Origin: Polytrichum commune
Taxonomy: Eukaryota > Streptophyta > Polytrichopsida > Polytrichales > Polytrichaceae
Assembly (NCBI GenBank): GCA_950295325.1
Contig: OX485807.1
Coordinates: 6,944,501 to 7,008,500, forward strand
DNA length: 64,000 nucleotides
Reading direction: 5' to 3'
The position numbers and the translations under genes were made by a program. The notes under the pieces are model-generated. The model was given only the letters and a program-made list of their open reading frames with translations, did no database searches and had not been told where the DNA came from. Below, piece after piece: positions 36,501 to 46,243 of the stretch (its first letter is position 1; every line of letters begins with the position of its first letter).

Positions 36501-36823
36501 TGGAAGCGTTGAGGTCTCGCCTAGATGTGTCATGTTAGGCTAGTGGAGCCTAACGGGGGAGGCCCCAAAGGAGGGGCAACCCAAGTGAGTCCCAAAGTAG
36601 GTGGGTCTAGTGTAGGTTAGGTCCTTGGAGGAGAGATCCAAGGTCGCTAACGGACCACCTAGGAACGACACCTTTGGGACTATGCCAAATTTGAAGATGC
36701 ATTGTGGGGGTCGCGCCCTAAGGTAAACACAATGCCGCACCATAGAGGATGGCAACTTGAGAATTGGTGTGCCGACTACGAGTATAGTCGATGAGGGCAT
36801 CGACTCCGTTTGGTGGGGGTGAG
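31914..36823 (+). pseudogene. Second internal region of B: degenerate gag-pol
   Basis: 4910 bp, matching 26,028-30,938 throughout, with the same stops, deletions, spacer repeat (32,581-32,906) and RNase H duplication. The only difference I found is 32 instead of 33 A at 33,530-33,561. Both copies share every inactivating lesion, so the duplication is later than the decay. Confidence 0.88.
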
Positions 36824-37798
36824 TGTCGCGCACCTCTCCATGAGGAGTGCCCGAAACACCATGGGCACAAGGGGGACCCCGGAGTGACACCCGGGACTTG
36901 TGGCGCCGTTGGTGAGAGGGCCCAAGTGATCCTAGTGTGGGTGAGGGCCCCGGGCGTTGGGAACGCCTCCCATCCACGAAGACTAGGAGGCACAAGGGTA
37001 AGGCCATGAGTTATGCGTAGCTCATGGCGTGGTGATTCTAGAAAGCTCAAGAACACCTCAATCCGAGGTGTGAGCTAGGAGTTATGGCCATTTGAGTGGG
37101 GCGCTGTCCCGGGACAGCGCCCTGGTACAGCAGTGCCTGGGAGTGATTCCCGGGACTGCCAAGGTTCAAACAGGCATAACGTCCTCAAGACTTGCTCGAA
37201 TGGGGCAAGTGAGGAGTCCATCGGTATCTACGTGAAGCGTAGATGAAGATGGAGTGGTTGGTTGTTATGATCAGACATCATACAAGGAAGTTATGATGGT
37301 CTGAAGCTGCTGGGGGGTTCTAGGTCCAGCAGCTAAAGGAAAATGTCCACTTGGCCCCAACTCTTGGTAGAGAGACAAGAGGTTGGTTGACGGTGGGGTA
37401 GGGGCCCCGCGTAGAGTCCTAGAGGCTTATATGGGTGAGGTGGTGTGGCCTCACCCACCCGAGGCCGAACGGCAAGGCCTCCATGGGCTTTGGCCTATTG
37501 TGAGGCCATAGTTGCCTAGTATGGTTCGGGTTGTTGTAGTGTTGCTCCGGCAACGCGATGATCAACATAGGATTGGACTTCCATGGATGGAAGTCCACAT
37601 TGGGGAAATGGGTTACCGATTAAGGGGTGAGTCCCGAAAGCAAAGTAGGAGGGTTGGTTCCCTCCTATGAACTATTGGTCCGGGGTAAGAGGAGCTATCC
37701 ATTAGCATGGCGGAATGCGAATGGTTAGCGACTCGTAACCTTTGCTAGAATTGAAAATTGGCAAGATGGTCAAAGGGGGGCTAGCAAGGGTTGCGACA
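36824..37798 (+). repeat. Third LTR of B array
   Basis: A 975-bp LTR, apparently identical to the other two B LTRs, followed by the target duplication ACCCC. Confidence 0.92.
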
Positions 37799-37803
37799 AC
37801 CCC

Positions 37804-38658
37804 GGACCTTATAGTTCATAGGAGGGAACCAACCCTCCTACTTTGCTTTTGGGACTCACCCCTTAATCGGTAACCATTCCTTAGATGTGGACTTCCATCC
37901 ATGGAAGCCCAATCCTATGTTGATCATCGCATTGCCGGAGCAACACTACAACAACCCGAACCATACTAGGCAACTATGGCCTCACAATGGGCCAATGCCC
38001 ATGGACGCCTTGCCGTTTGGCCTCGGGTGGGTGAGGCCACACCACCTCACCCATATAAGCCTCTAGGACTCTACGCGGGGCCCCTACCCCACCGTCAACC
38101 AACCTCTTGTCTCTACCAAGAGTTGGGGCCAAGTGGACATTTTCCCTTAGCCGCGGGGCCTAGAAGCCCCCACAGCTTCAGACCATCATAACTTCCTTGT
38201 ATGATGTCTGATGCTAACACTTGACCACTCCATCTTCATCTACGCTTCACGTAGATGCCGATGCACTCCTCACTTGCCCCATTCGGGCAAGTGGTGAGGA
38301 AGTTATGCCTGTTTGAACCTTGGCAGTCCCGGGAATCACTCCCAGGCACTGCTGTACCAGGGCGCTGTCCCGGGACAGCGCCCCACTCAAATGGCCATAA
38401 CTCCTAGCTCACACCTCCGATTGAGGTGTTCTTGAGCATTCTAGAATCACCACGCCATGAGCTACGCATAGCTCATGGCCTTACCCTAGTGCCTCCTAGT
38501 CTCCGTGGGTGGGAGGCGTTCCCAACGCCCGGGGCCCTCACCCACACTAGGATCACTTGGGCCCTCTCACCAACGGCGCCACAAGTCCCGGGTGTCACTC
38601 CGGGGTCCCCCTTGTGCCCATGGTGTTTCGGCCACTCCTCATGGAGAGGTGCGCGACA
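37804..38658 (-). repeat. 5' LTR of chromovirus A, second fragment
   Basis: Remaining 855 bp of the LTR interrupted by B, ending GTGCGCGACA directly before the duplicated Copia target TAGTA (38,659-38,663). With 24,938-25,052 it makes one LTR of about 970 bp. Confidence 0.9.
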
Positions 38659-38956
38659 TAGTACCTGCCACAGGTATATTACTTAAGGCCAAATTTGCAA
38701 ATTGTCGGTTTATTGAAAATGTTTTTCCGAAATTTTACAAATCTGAATCAGGCACTAGTTTAGAATTCTCAACATTAGAGACTCTAACTCTGAACCCGGA
38801 CCCTCCTACTGGCCTGTCAGAAACCGAAGTTACTAAACTACTTAACCTGAAGTCGTTAGCTGAGAAAGTCCCAGATGGGTTTGCAACAGGTGATAGAATC
38901 ATTAGGCACCCGATACCCGGGATTGGAAATTCATTCCCCCATAAAAGGGCAGCCCC
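38659..38956 (+). pseudogene. Copia polyprotein, continuation after chromovirus A
   Basis: The Copia frame cut at 12,038 resumes here in phase. It reads PATGILLKAKFANCRFIENV, which matches the segment after the integrase of Copia polyproteins (an x-TG-x-x-x-KARF-x-x-C-x-F-x-E-x-x-FP pattern). About 95 codons follow up to 38,956, where a CACTA terminal repeat begins. The reverse transcriptase, RNase H and 3' LTR are not found further right in this window. Confidence 0.85.
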
Positions 38957-38985
38957 CACTACAAGAAAATCGACAAAAAACGACT
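38957..38985 (+). repeat. CACTA terminal inverted repeat
   Basis: CACTACAAGAAAATCGAC, then AAAAAACGAC. The motif CACTACAAGAAAA is the common end of plant CACTA transposons. It abuts the Copia coding sequence directly. Confidence 0.8.
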
Positions 38986-39169
38986 TTGTTTATGATTATT
39001 TTTTTAGTCGTTGAGGACAGAAATGACTATTATTTTTTGTGTTATTACGGACGAGTTGTAACGGACAGTCAGTCGTTTTGGACGTGACGTCGGAACGCGG
39101 ATGATATAGTCATTGAGGCTAGTCGTAAACATGGATGAATGACGTGGCTGACTGTCTATGATGTATGCA

Positions 39170-39335
39170 TTGCGTGGCGTTACGTGGCAACACGTGGCGT
39201 TACGTTGTATCCACGTCGACATCCTAGTTGGCACGGGTGCCATGTCATCGAACACGTGGCGTTACGTGGCGTTACGTGGACACCACGTCGACGTCCTAAT
39301 TGGCACGGGTGCCATGTCACCGAACACGCGGCGTC
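39170..39335 (+). repeat. Two tandem units of about 71 bp, ACGTGG-rich
   Basis: Two near-identical units (about 39,199-39,259 and 39,270-39,331), each with GGCACGGGTGCCATGTCA and several ACGTGGC motifs. GGCACGGGTGCC is itself nearly palindromic. They probably belong to the subterminal region of the CACTA element. Confidence 0.65.
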
Positions 39336-39429
39336 CAGGTCAATTGGCCACGTCATCCAGCCACGTGGCATGAATGGTATATGTCGGTGTGCGGGTTCAC
39401 ATGTGGGCAAGTGATATATCGCCACGTGT

Positions 39430-39640
39430 CCATTATGTAGTCGTTTTGTAGTTTTTATGTAGTCGTTTTGAAGTTCTTATTTTGTTATTTTGTAGTTATT
39501 ATGTGGTCATTATTTAATCGTTTTATAGTTCCTATTTAATCGTTTTATAGTTCTTCTTTAATCATTTTCTAGTTCTTATGTAGTCGTTTTCTAGTTCTTA
39601 GTTAGTACTTGTGTAGTCATTTTATGGTTGTTGAACAGTA
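39430..39640 (+). repeat. Subterminal repeats of the CACTA element
   Basis: About ten imperfect repeats of a 20-22 bp unit, TATGTAGTCGTTTT(G/C)TAGTT. CACTA elements carry arrays of short subterminal repeats that bind the TNPA protein. The TAGTCGTT core also occurs near the end at 39,004-39,012 and 39,070-39,075. Confidence 0.7.
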
Positions 39641-40028
39641 CATGCCGCAGACGTGAAGTTGAATGGCGTGGCCTTCTGTGTTCTAAATGACTAAGAAGTC
39701 ACTATTGAACAACTACATTCTAGTTATTAGAGCTCGGGTTAATGCCATCTTTGAACACATTCAACCATTGTTTACTCTTTTCTTAGTTGTGCATATCATT
39801 GCATAAGCCGAGGTGAGATGGGTAGCATTGTGAATGCATGCAACCACCATTCAAACATTGCCATGCAGCCTCAATATGAAAGCATGAATCATACATGAAA
39901 CACAACACATCTTTGAATTTGATTGTGGGGTTCCCAACAAAATATGTAAGAGTGTTCATATGTGGGTTCTCAGTGTTTAGTGTAGGGAAGACCTTTATCT
40001 ACTCCATGCTAAGTACGTCTAAGGAAAT

Positions 40029-40274
40029 TCACGCTGCTCTCAAACTCCTCTCATTCCAAAGTGTGCTGCCTCCCACTACGTCTTTAATTACCCACTGGTC
40101 TCCATCCTCGTGTGGGTAGGCAAGCTTCACATCACCTATGTGAGCAGTTGTCACATCAACTTTATAGCAAAATTGCGGAATCACCTTGAAGTGGAACTTG
40201 TCCACACCCCCTACGCCACTGATTTTACCGGTTGCCACCTTGCGTCTCTTGTTTTTCGGACTCATGAGGTGCAC
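40029..40274 (-). CDS. Possible exon of the CACTA-encoded protein, unknown
   Basis: Minus-strand ORF of 81 codons with a basic start (MSPKNKRRKVATGK) and a tail reading QWVIKDVVGG. The base composition is unlike the surrounding AT-rich sequence, and it is on the same strand as the TNPA-like exons. I do not recognise a domain. It could be a 3' exon or a chance ORF. Confidence 0.3.
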   Translation of the reverse strand: MHLMSPKNKRRKVATGKISGVGGVDKFHFKVIPQFCYKVDVTTAHIGDVKLAYPHEDGDQWVIKDVVGGSTLWNERSLRAA

Positions 40275-40566
40275 ACATTGCCCAACATTAAATTGTACCT
40301 ACACACCATCCTCACAACAATCAAATGCACACCCAATGAACTGTAGTGATCATTACAACAATGTTTCAGCAATGGATGCCACTACTAGAACATGTATTGC
40401 CCAACATTGAACTGCACCCATACACCATCCACAACACAATCAATGGCATACCTCATACAATGTAAGTACCTCATACAATGCTGAATGACTGCTTAAGGAC
40501 GGCTTAAGGACTGCTGAATGACTGCCGAATGACTACTGAATGACTGCTCAATGACTTCCAAAAAGT

Positions 40567-41664
40567 TCAGGGATGGATTGGACAAACCGGACGTGCAGGC
40601 AATGTTGCATTGCCTGATGTGCTATCCCCTGTTTTCGCACCCATTCCCCGCAATTCCATCCTGTTTGAACCACCAATGTCACCTATCTTACTTGGTGACA
40701 CGATCTTGGGGTTTTTGCTCTCAGATTCCGGAGATTCTCCCTCCCCCACTGTCGCAACAAGGGGGGCATCCTCAGCCAACACAACAACTTCTCCGCCCTC
40801 TACATGCTCACTCTCCACAATTTGCTCCAGCCCTTTCCCTCCTCCCAAACTCCCACCTCCACCACTGATGCATTCCCCACTCCCACCTACCTTCTGTGCT
40901 TCTCCCCCAGTTGCGTTTTCCACATTCTCTCCCTTCCCCCCCCCCTCTCCACATTCTTCCACCCCACTCCCACCCATTGCAATGTTGGGAGGGCGGGTGC
41001 CATGTTCTACAACCCCACCTACAAGAGCTCCAACTTCCTGCCTCCCCTCATCCGGAGTTATTGGCTGCCCAGTGGCCTCCGCTGCTGCAGCTCGCCTCTT
41101 CACACCTCTCTTTGTTGTCGTTCCTTTCTTTGGTGCATTCTCATTTGCTCGGCCCTTGCTTCCCACCTGGCTGTCCTCTTGAGACATGGTAACCCCTTTC
41201 AACTTGGCATCTTTGCTTCTAGTGAACCTAGTATATACCAAGGGCTCGTGCTCATCTTCGCTATGAGCGTCTGTGTCATCCACCACATCTATTGGCAACG
41301 TAATGGAGGTTCCTATGCCAGCCGGGCGGGATTGGGCTTGATTCTCGCACGTAGACTTAGGAGCGCTTCCATGAATGCCCTCGTTGTTGACTGCCGTGTT
41401 GGGGTCGCTCACAATGGTCTGACCCCGTAGTGTAGTAATTAGGCTCGTCACCATAGTAGCCAAGCTATTCAACGTCAGCGTGTTTGCTTTCAGAGTTTTC
41501 TCATTGCTCAACATCACCTCAGACATTTGATGCCTAAACTCGGCCTGGGTTAGCTCCATGGCAGCAATGCGTGCTGACATCCTTCCTGACAAGGCTTGCT
41601 GTGCACGCCACAAACAAAGACTTCCAACCTTAGAGTGGGATCCAGTTGGGGTCTGCTTTAGCAT
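40567..41664 (-). CDS. TNPA-like protein, C-terminal exon
   Basis: Minus-strand open frame of 365 codons following the Transposase_24-like exon. It begins with a helical segment (RMSARIAAMELTQAEFRHQM, then LKANTLTLNSLATMVTSLIT) resembling the coiled tail of Ptta/En-Spm proteins. A long low-complexity part rich in Gly, Ser, Glu and Lys follows, with basic patches such as KRGVKRRAAAA that could be nuclear signals. The exon edges are uncertain. In family members such proteins bind subterminal repeats and help excision. Confidence 0.5.
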   Translation of the reverse strand: MLKQTPTGSHSKVGSLCLWRAQQALSGRMSARIAAMELTQAEFRHQMSEVMLSNEKTLKANTLTLNSLATMVTSLITTLRGQTIVSDPNTAVNNEGIHGSAPKSTCENQAQSRPAGIGTSITLPIDVVDDTDAHSEDEHEPLVYTRFTRSKDAKLKGVTMSQEDSQVGSKGRANENAPKKGTTTKRGVKRRAAAAEATGQPITPDEGRQEVGALVGGVVEHGTRPPNIAMGGSGVEECGEGGGKGENVENATGGEAQKVGGSGECISGGGGSLGGGKGLEQIVESEHVEGGEVVVLAEDAPLVATVGEGESPESESKNPKIVSPSKIGDIGGSNRMELRGMGAKTGDSTSGNATLPARPVCPIHP

Positions 41665-42029
41665 TCATTTCAATACAATTTCACCACTACACAATGACAC
41701 GTGGACTACTGACTGCAGCTACACAATGACTCATTAAGCACTAGGTGCAACTACCCAATGACTTAAATACAACTGTCAATACATTGCAACAACAACACAT
41801 ACAGCAGGATCTACCATTACATAATGACACATAAAATACATGATACGACTAAACAATGACACATAAGACATTGAATTACGACTGCACAATGACTAGTATT
41901 GGCTACTGGAAACGACTACACAATGACACATATTGTGTAGGATACAACTACAGAATGAAACAAGTATCACTCCATACATACAACTGAACAACAACAAGTA
42001 AAATGCACATGCAAACATTTTTTGGATCT

Positions 42030-42960
42030 TACAGAGGTGCATGCCCCAGTCTGCTCTGATTCCTGCAGTTCCTCCGCTATTTCCGTAATCCCGGGACTCC
42101 TCTGTCTCTTCTTCCTCTGTGATCATGAACACACGCTCAATTAGTGGCCCACATTTCAAAGGCACCAAGCCCAGTCCAACATAATGGCGAAGGGACACTA
42201 GAAAGTCATTACTAATCATTGCATACACAACACTTACCAACTGCGCTTCTTTCCCAGCTTTGCCACCCCGCCCAACATTGGACTGGTTCTTCACTGACTT
42301 CCTTGCATTTGCCATTCTCATTGCCTTTTGCTCCGTTTCTGGTTTGGACCAGTACTCACAAAGACGTGCCCACTGATCGGGTTCAATGTAAACCGGGCAT
42401 TGTTTTTTTCCACTAAAAAACCATGCCTTCATTTTAGACCTCTCAGTCTTCATTTGCCTCTTTACTGCATTCTTGAATCCCCTCTCTGATAGTTTGTTCC
42501 CCACATATTCAAACTCATTGTCCAGAGCATTCCTTAGTTTCTCAATGCTGCAAGGGGATTGGTCCTTCCACTCCACACAACTCACGTCCAATATCCTAGG
42601 GATGAGGCTCCTAAGTGCTTCGTCAAATTCATTCTTACCTTCGCAACCTCCATCTATGCCTCCACCCGCCTTGACACTCACCTTCTGCGGTTTCTGTCCC
42701 ACAGCTTTCCTTGCATCCACTGACTCCTCTATTTCCTTCTTATGCGCTCTCCTCGCTGCCCTTGCCTCGCTCTCTGGCTTCAATGTGGGACCCTCGTTAT
42801 TAGGGGCCGCGGGAGCTTGTTGTGGCTGCATCCAAGGTCCAGGAAATTGTTGAGACATCATCCATGGGTTGGGCTGACCCATCATCCACGGGGCCTATTG
42901 CCCCATCATCCACTGTTGTTGTTGTGTGGATGGCGGCGCCATCCATGGTTGTTGCATCCA
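42030..42960 (-). pseudogene. Ptta/En-Spm transposase-associated domain (Transposase_24-like)
   Basis: Minus-strand exon starting in a Pro/Gln/Trp/Met-rich repeat (WMMGQPNPWMMSQQFPGPWM). An in-frame TAG lies upstream near 42,897, where the repeat register expects CAG. A domain matching the Ptta/En-Spm pattern follows: MKAWFFSGKKQ, then DQWARLCEYWSKPETEQKAM and NARKSVKNQS, that is the W-x-x-L-x-x-Y-W motif followed by N-x-x-x-R-K. A splice donor is likely after GKEAQL near 42,240, with a further exon at about 42,030-42,140 (EEEETEESRDYG). The early stop suggests the copy is inactive unless translation begins at 42,885. Confidence 0.6.
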
Positions 42961-43127
42961 GGAGGAATTGGCCGGGGGTGCGGCTTCAGTTTGAGGAGGA
43001 GCTGTTGTTTTTGGTTGGGAGACGTGCGCCTTCTACATTGAACCAACATTCTCATGAGCTACTTAATGACTACTTAATGACTGCTTAATGACTCAGAGAC
43101 TAACCGGCAATAAAGCATGGAAATTAC

Positions 43128-43320
43128 CTTTTTGGCTGGGCTCTTCAATATTTGCCTTGTGCGCCTCCTTGTTGCACTTGACCCTGGCAGATCCGAGGTG
43201 CCTCTTCGTAGTGAGTGAACATCTTCATCTTCTTCCTCATCTGCAAGTGGCTCACCAACCACACAATCAGGTGCGTACGCACAGTTGCGGTGGCAATGAC
43301 GATCATGCAGGGTAGAGAAA
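43128..43320 (-). CDS. Probable TNPA-like exon, acidic then basic
   Basis: Minus-strand stretch reading ADEEEDEDVHSLRRG, then SSATRRRTRQILKSPAKK, ending at a good donor AAG|GTAATT (boundary 43,128). The upstream edge is uncertain. It lies between the other CACTA exons on the same strand. Confidence 0.4.
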
Positions 43321-43639
43321 AGTCACCGTCCAGAAATGTACCGAAATTGGAGCCACTAGAATCTGCCGTGCCTGTTCAATCAGAAATTGCAACGTGGTTT
43401 AGAGGGGTCGCTTCAAAGGGATCAGCTCTAGTGCTCAGCCAATAAAAGATGTTAGTTGAAGGCTACAAACCCTTGTATATTGTTCCACCTTTGTGAATGT
43501 TGCAATGTCCCGGCTCCATGAATGCTGGAGCTCATGGAAAATGTCAGTTGGTCAACAGTCCCTACGCAATATATGATGTAGGGATCATATAGGTGCGGTT
43601 GGTCCTAGGATTTAGGGAATGTCTGGGTTTTGAATGACT

Positions 43640-43790
43640 ATGAAATACTACTTAATGACTAGTTTGCAACTAGTGGATGACTGTTGAATGACTGCTCACT
43701 GAGTGGTGAATGACTGCTGACTAATGCTGAATGACTAGTGAATGACTAGCAAATGACTAGTTGGATATGCAGGCAATGACTAGTTAAAGA
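43640..43790 (+). repeat. AATGACT(A/G)(G/C)T short repeats
   Basis: Roughly ten copies of GAATGACTNNT in 150 bp. The same motif clusters at 40,480-40,560, 41,690-41,945 and 43,050-43,095, always in the noncoding gaps between the TNPA-like exons. It may be binding sites of the element's own protein or simple sequence. Confidence 0.55.
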
Positions 43791-44026
43791 CCCTAAAACC
43801 ACATGCATAGTCTCAATCCAAAACTTAATATGAAAAATACACACTATGATAGTGCTAGTGTAACAACATTGAAAAGCTATAAATCCATGCCAAAAATTGT
43901 ATCAATGTTGCAATATTGTGGACTTACAAAGCTGTATCTCCATTCCAAAAATTGTAGACCCCTTCTCCACTCACTTACCCATGTTCACATTTCATATCAA
44001 CCATCGTCATGGTTGAGGACGCTCAC

Positions 44027-44213
44027 CTGGACTGTACTCGTCCCCAGTCTTTGTGTCTAGTGATTCCTCCGAAAGATGCACCATGTCTTGAAGATCTTCC
44101 CGAGCCTCCAAGGTTGCAGTTTTCCGCAGTACTCTGTGGCTGCGGCGCACTCGTACCCCCGGTGCCGCCTGCCTAGCGATCGAAGCTGACTTCACTGCGC
44201 CGAAGTTGTCACG
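44027..44213 (-). CDS. Probable first TNPA-like exon
   Basis: A 187-bp segment bounded by an acceptor (TGCAG| before GCGTGAC) and a donor (CCAG|GTGAGC). It reads NFGAVKSASIARQAAPGVRV, then RRSHRVLRKTATLEAREDLQ. The basic N-terminus resembles the start of plant Ptta-type proteins. Function unknown. Confidence 0.4.
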
Positions 44214-44842
44214 CCTGCATTGAGCACAATGGATAGCATGCAACAATCTCTCAATAATTGAACAATACAAAATGAACAATACATAATGAACAATACAAAA
44301 TGACATGTACATCATGACCGATACAAACCTTCATCACACCGCATTCTCAGCATATCAAAATCACCCCCTAAATCAGCTAAGCATCGCTTGCTTATGAGCA
44401 AATAATTGTGTCTTCACTAAGAAAAAATTCAAGACTAAGTTGAATGTGGGATATTTTTGTAGAATATCCACTTTTCCCTGTCAAAGCATGCCAGTTGCCA
44501 CATGGGTCAGAAAAGAAATTTAGAGGACTGCAAATTTATGGGGCTTTAGGACAACAAATTTAGAGGACTGCAAATTTAAATGGCTTGCTCCCTAAGCATA
44601 AATACACACCAATCATGCTAGATATTCCATATAACATACAATCTAAGGTGCTTATAGGTTAATCAACAAATGAATTAACCACTTCGTTTCAATACGAACC
44701 TAAACAGAAAAAGACCAGCAAACACTTTGTACACTCAGGAAATGTCCATCTACAAGAACTGTAAAGCACTACATAGTAATCCCAGAGAATACAGAATTGC
44801 AAATCTGGAGTATTCAAAAAGCACAAAGAGCTTGCCTTCAGT

Positions 44843-44945
44843 CTAAATGCCCATAAGAAGTGACTCTGTTCCAGTCGAGGGATATTTCAATTTTCGAGCC
44901 TCCAACTCAGCCATGCTAAATGACTTGACAGCTCTTGCTTCCCAG
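44843..44945 (-). pseudogene. CLPT-like (Clp N-domain) exon fragment
   Basis: Bounded by an acceptor (TTGCAG|CTGGGAAGC) and reading WEARAVKSFSMAELEARKLK, then YPSTGTESLLMGI and TAG. This matches the conserved start of plant CLPT1/CLPT2 plastid Clp-protease accessory proteins (RAIKSFSMGELEARKLKYPNTGTEA-type). In the family the reading goes on LVEGTS. Here the next bases, TTAGACTGAAGGCA, show a frame slip at exactly that point. It is a fragment; no other exon of the gene was recognised nearby. Confidence 0.6.
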
Positions 44946-45230
44946 CTGCAATGAATAAGAAAGTAGTGAGGCTAATAATGGTTGTGCCCAACTAAGCTAG
45001 GTGATCGAGCAGTCTACCAATCCTCAACCAATTGTTTTTAATTATGAATATATTATAAAGTGTACCAACATAAGTTCTTTGGGAGCTGTAGAACAGATCC
45101 ATACGTGCATTTACATGCTACTATGATAATGAGAATATCGCATGAGTCTGGCTTAGACTATTTCTCTGCATTTATCCAGTTTTTTTAATTGGAGTAACAA
45201 CAATCTCTAAGATGTCCCATTCTTGTAACG

Positions 45231-45305
45231 ACAGAGGGAAAAATAATGTACTTACGGATACTATTGAAGGGCAATTGTATCCGAGTTTCTGCACAGCACA
45301 CCACC
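45231..45305 (-). repeat. Duplicated 75-bp exon-like segment, copy 1
   Basis: Nearly identical to 46,548-46,625. On the minus strand each has CTGTGCAG, then 33-36 bp reading KLGYNCPSIVS (R for G in copy 2), then GTAAGT (GTAAAT in copy 2), like a small exon with its splice sites. Parent gene not recognised. Confidence 0.45.
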
Positions 45306-45762
45306 AACAAAAAGTCACAATTTGACCAAAATAATGCATTTAGAATCTACAGCCTAAACCATTTGTTGACCCTTGATCTACACTCCAATAGGAAGAAGGT
45401 GTAATACAGCTTCCACGTTCATGGCTCATTCTTTGTGTGCCCAAACCAATTCTGCATAGTATAATTTGAGGGTAATTTAGTTTCAAGAAGTTATACTCCA
45501 AGTAATGTAAAGGAAGTACAAAACTTGTATACAGGAGACAGGGTAGACAAAGGTAAGTTGGATTGCACATCGGTGGATAAATATGAGTACCCAGGGAAGA
45601 AATACATTTTGTTGCCTTGATTTGAATGAGTTATTTTCCCATTTCCTGTGCATCGTCACAATCACAACGACTGTTAAGTACAGAATCGTAGTAAAATGAT
45701 GGGAAATCACTCTGCTGGTAGAACACTAACAAAAAACATTTGCTGACTCACACTACACCTGC

Positions 45763-45948
45763 ATCACCTACTAGTGTGGGTTACCATTTGGAGTTACTCA
45801 TTGCTATAACTTTTTAAAAGTTATATCATGTTCCTGGATGTGCAGAGTCCAAATTAACTATTTAAGTTATATGTGTAAAAACTTATATACTTGTTATGAA
45901 GTTATAACATTGTGTAAATCTAGACGATAACCCACACTAATAGGCGAT
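45763..45948. mobile_element. MITE-like element with about 21-bp imperfect terminal inverted repeats
   Basis: Left end ATCACCTACTAGTGTGGGTTA (45,763-45,783). The reverse complement of the right end (45,928-45,948) is ATCGCCTATTAGTGTGGGTTA, two mismatches. The 186-bp interior is AT-rich with no ORF. It fits a miniature inverted-repeat element; the superfamily is not clear. Confidence 0.6.
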
Positions 45949-46156
45949 ACCAGTGTACTTGTGTATATTTAAATCTAAACTACAGTGACACACTTCCAAA
46001 ATTCCAAGAGTATGATCAAGAACATAATTGCAGAGTCTTGATTGTTGATTTACATAATTAAAAGATTTTTTGGCCCGCTTTTGCTGTGCTAATGAAGAGT
46101 AGAAGTGTGTGTCTAAAAAGCAGGAACAGGAAAAGGAAAAGGAAAAGGACACGCAC

Positions 46157-46243
46157 CAAGATCAACATCTCGAAATGGGCTACCACTTGCAAAGATGATA
46201 TCATGTCCGGCGTACTGAAAAACTTCTTTCGCTGTGCATTCAG
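46157..46243 (-). pseudogene. Malic enzyme exon fragment
   Basis: An 87-bp exon with an AG acceptor and GT donor, reading ECTAKEVFQYAGHDIIFASG, then SPFRDVDL. This is the conserved ECTAE...FASGSPF block of malic enzymes (NAD-ME/NADP-ME), near the NAD(P)-binding region. It is intact and in phase with its splice sites, but neighbouring malic-enzyme exons (for example the GNNMYLFPG block) are not seen within several kb. It is most likely a captured or relic exon. Confidence 0.62.

Larger units (their letters stand above)
25053..37798 (+). mobile_element. Chromovirus B: LTR-internal-LTR-internal-LTR tandem
   Basis: A 12,746-bp unit bracketed by a single 5-bp duplication ACCCC (25,048-25,052 and 37,799-37,803). 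It consists of three 975-bp LTRs and two internal regions that match position for position at an offset of 5886, then 5885 bp. The change of offset is one A in a poly-A run (33 versus 32). The single flanking duplication means the whole array sits at one insertion site. It may have grown by unequal LTR recombination, been inserted as a tandem, or be an assembly artefact. Confidence 0.9.
12039..38658 (-). mobile_element. Chromovirus A, nested host of elements B and C
   Basis: A 26.6-kb composite with one original insertion at its base. The 5-bp duplication TAGTA at 12,034-12,038 and 38,659-38,663 brackets it, and the Copia reading frame is continuous across the two flanks once one copy is removed. 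Removing nested C (15,707-22,753) and B (25,053-37,798) with their duplications leaves a standard element of about 6.8 kb: two LTRs and about 4.9 kb internal, read on the minus strand. Confidence 0.9.
38957..44320 (-). mobile_element. CACTA (En/Spm-like) DNA transposon, one end visible
   Basis: It starts with the terminal repeat CACTACAAGAAAA at 38,957, the typical plant CACTA end, with CCC as the presumed 3-bp target. Subterminal repeats follow (39,430-39,640), then minus-strand exons of a TNPA/Ptta-like protein. I found no matching end (TTTTCTTGTAGTG) to the right in this window, so the right boundary is set at the last exon-like stretch and may be wrong. No DDE transposase (TNPD) is visible. 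Confidence 0.65.

Noticed and set aside
25053-37798. Reading the repeated 5.9-kb units as a host gene duplication
   Set aside because: Each unit is bounded by LTR, primer site and polypurine tract, so it is a retroelement tandem.
40380-40395. CACTACTAGAACATG as a second CACTA end
   Set aside because: It is in the same orientation as the end at 38,957, lacks matching subterminal repeats, and differs after CACTAC.
40610-41430. Plus-strand ORFs of 190 and 208 codons opposite the TNPA-like exon
   Set aside because: Pro/Ser/Leu-rich mirror readings of the low-complexity minus-strand exon, with no recognisable domain.
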